Source: Streptomyces sp. ALI-76-A
GTDB taxonomy: Bacteria; Actinomycetota; Actinomycetes; Streptomycetales; Streptomycetaceae
Assembly (NCBI RefSeq): GCF_030287445.1
Contig: NZ_JASVWB010000004.1
Location: 186,001 to 250,000, forward strand
Length of the DNA stretch: 64,000 bases
Direction of reading: 5' to 3'
The notes beneath the pieces are model-generated. The model saw only the letters and a program-made list of their open reading frames with translations. It was not told where the DNA came from and did not search any database. The position numbers were made by a program, and so were the translations under genes. Each line of letters begins with the position of its first letter. Position 1 is the stretch's first letter. This document shows, piece after piece, positions 62,479 through 64,000 of the stretch.

Positions 62479-64000
<1,522 letters not shown>

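Overview
The window is high-GC (about 70-73%) DNA with strong G/C third-position bias, GTG starts, ATGA/GTGA gene overlaps and families typical of Streptomyces: Tat-exported proteins, class F sortase, streptogrisin-type protease, GH64 glucanase, PP2C/SpoIIE phosphatase and sugar ABC importers without their own ATPase. It is most likely a chromosomal segment of a Streptomyces or close relative. I found about 60 genes and no rRNA, tRNA, transposase or CRISPR.

Layout. 1-2.2 kb: a sugar ABC permease (cut by the left edge) divergent from a LacI regulator, with a perfect operator-like palindrome between them. 2.4-13.3 kb: stress and housekeeping genes (MFS exporter, hemerythrin, M20 amidohydrolase, metallophosphoesterase/BON/nucleotidyltransferase operon, catalase, DoxX, SRPBCC, small membrane proteins). 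13.5-17.6 kb: a large DUF1996 surface protein with a sortase-like tail, a GH25 muramidase and a methyltransferase. 17.8-23 kb: a lipid cassette of TetR regulator, GlpD-type dehydrogenase, alkyl-DHAP-synthase-like FAD enzyme and lipid kinase. 23.1-28.7 kb: AraC/DJ-1 regulator, GAPDH, a fluoroacetate-dehalogenase-like hydrolase, CsbD and a secreted lipase.

28.8-39.4 kb is the most striking region. It holds, all on the minus strand, an AccD4/PccB-type carboxyltransferase, a FadD32-like fatty acyl-AMP ligase, a polyketide synthase with the exact Pks13 order ACP-KS-AT-ACP-TE, an antigen-85-family esterase, a PucR regulator and a cutinase. These are the gene families of the mycobacterial mycolate-condensation locus (fbp, Rv3802c, fadD32, pks13, accD4) in an organism type not known to make mycolic acids. 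A 16-bp near-palindrome upstream of accD matches 14 of 16 positions with the one overlapping the start of the TetR gene of the 17.8-23 kb lipid cassette, suggesting both lipid systems answer to one repressor.

39.7-48.6 kb: a lipoprotein gene behind a perfect 22-bp palindrome, then a translationally coupled catabolic operon (substrate-binding lipoprotein, two permeases, 2-hydroxyacid dehydrogenase, DUF2264 protein) next to a hybrid DeoR-HTH/LacI-sensor regulator, and a PEP mutase/isocitrate lyase family enzyme. 48.6-56 kb: secreted enzymes (GH64, PhoD, streptogrisin-like protease), a multiply frameshifted beta-lactamase-family pseudogene, and a sortase F gene next to a probable substrate. 55.9-57.1 kb is 1.2 kb without a convincing gene. 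57.1-64 kb: PP2C phosphatase plus MASE1 membrane sensor, CYTH-CHAD protein, a mraY copy outside a cell-wall gene cluster, and phosphoglucomutase (cut by the right edge).

All functions are read from the sequence and family knowledge; no database search was run.
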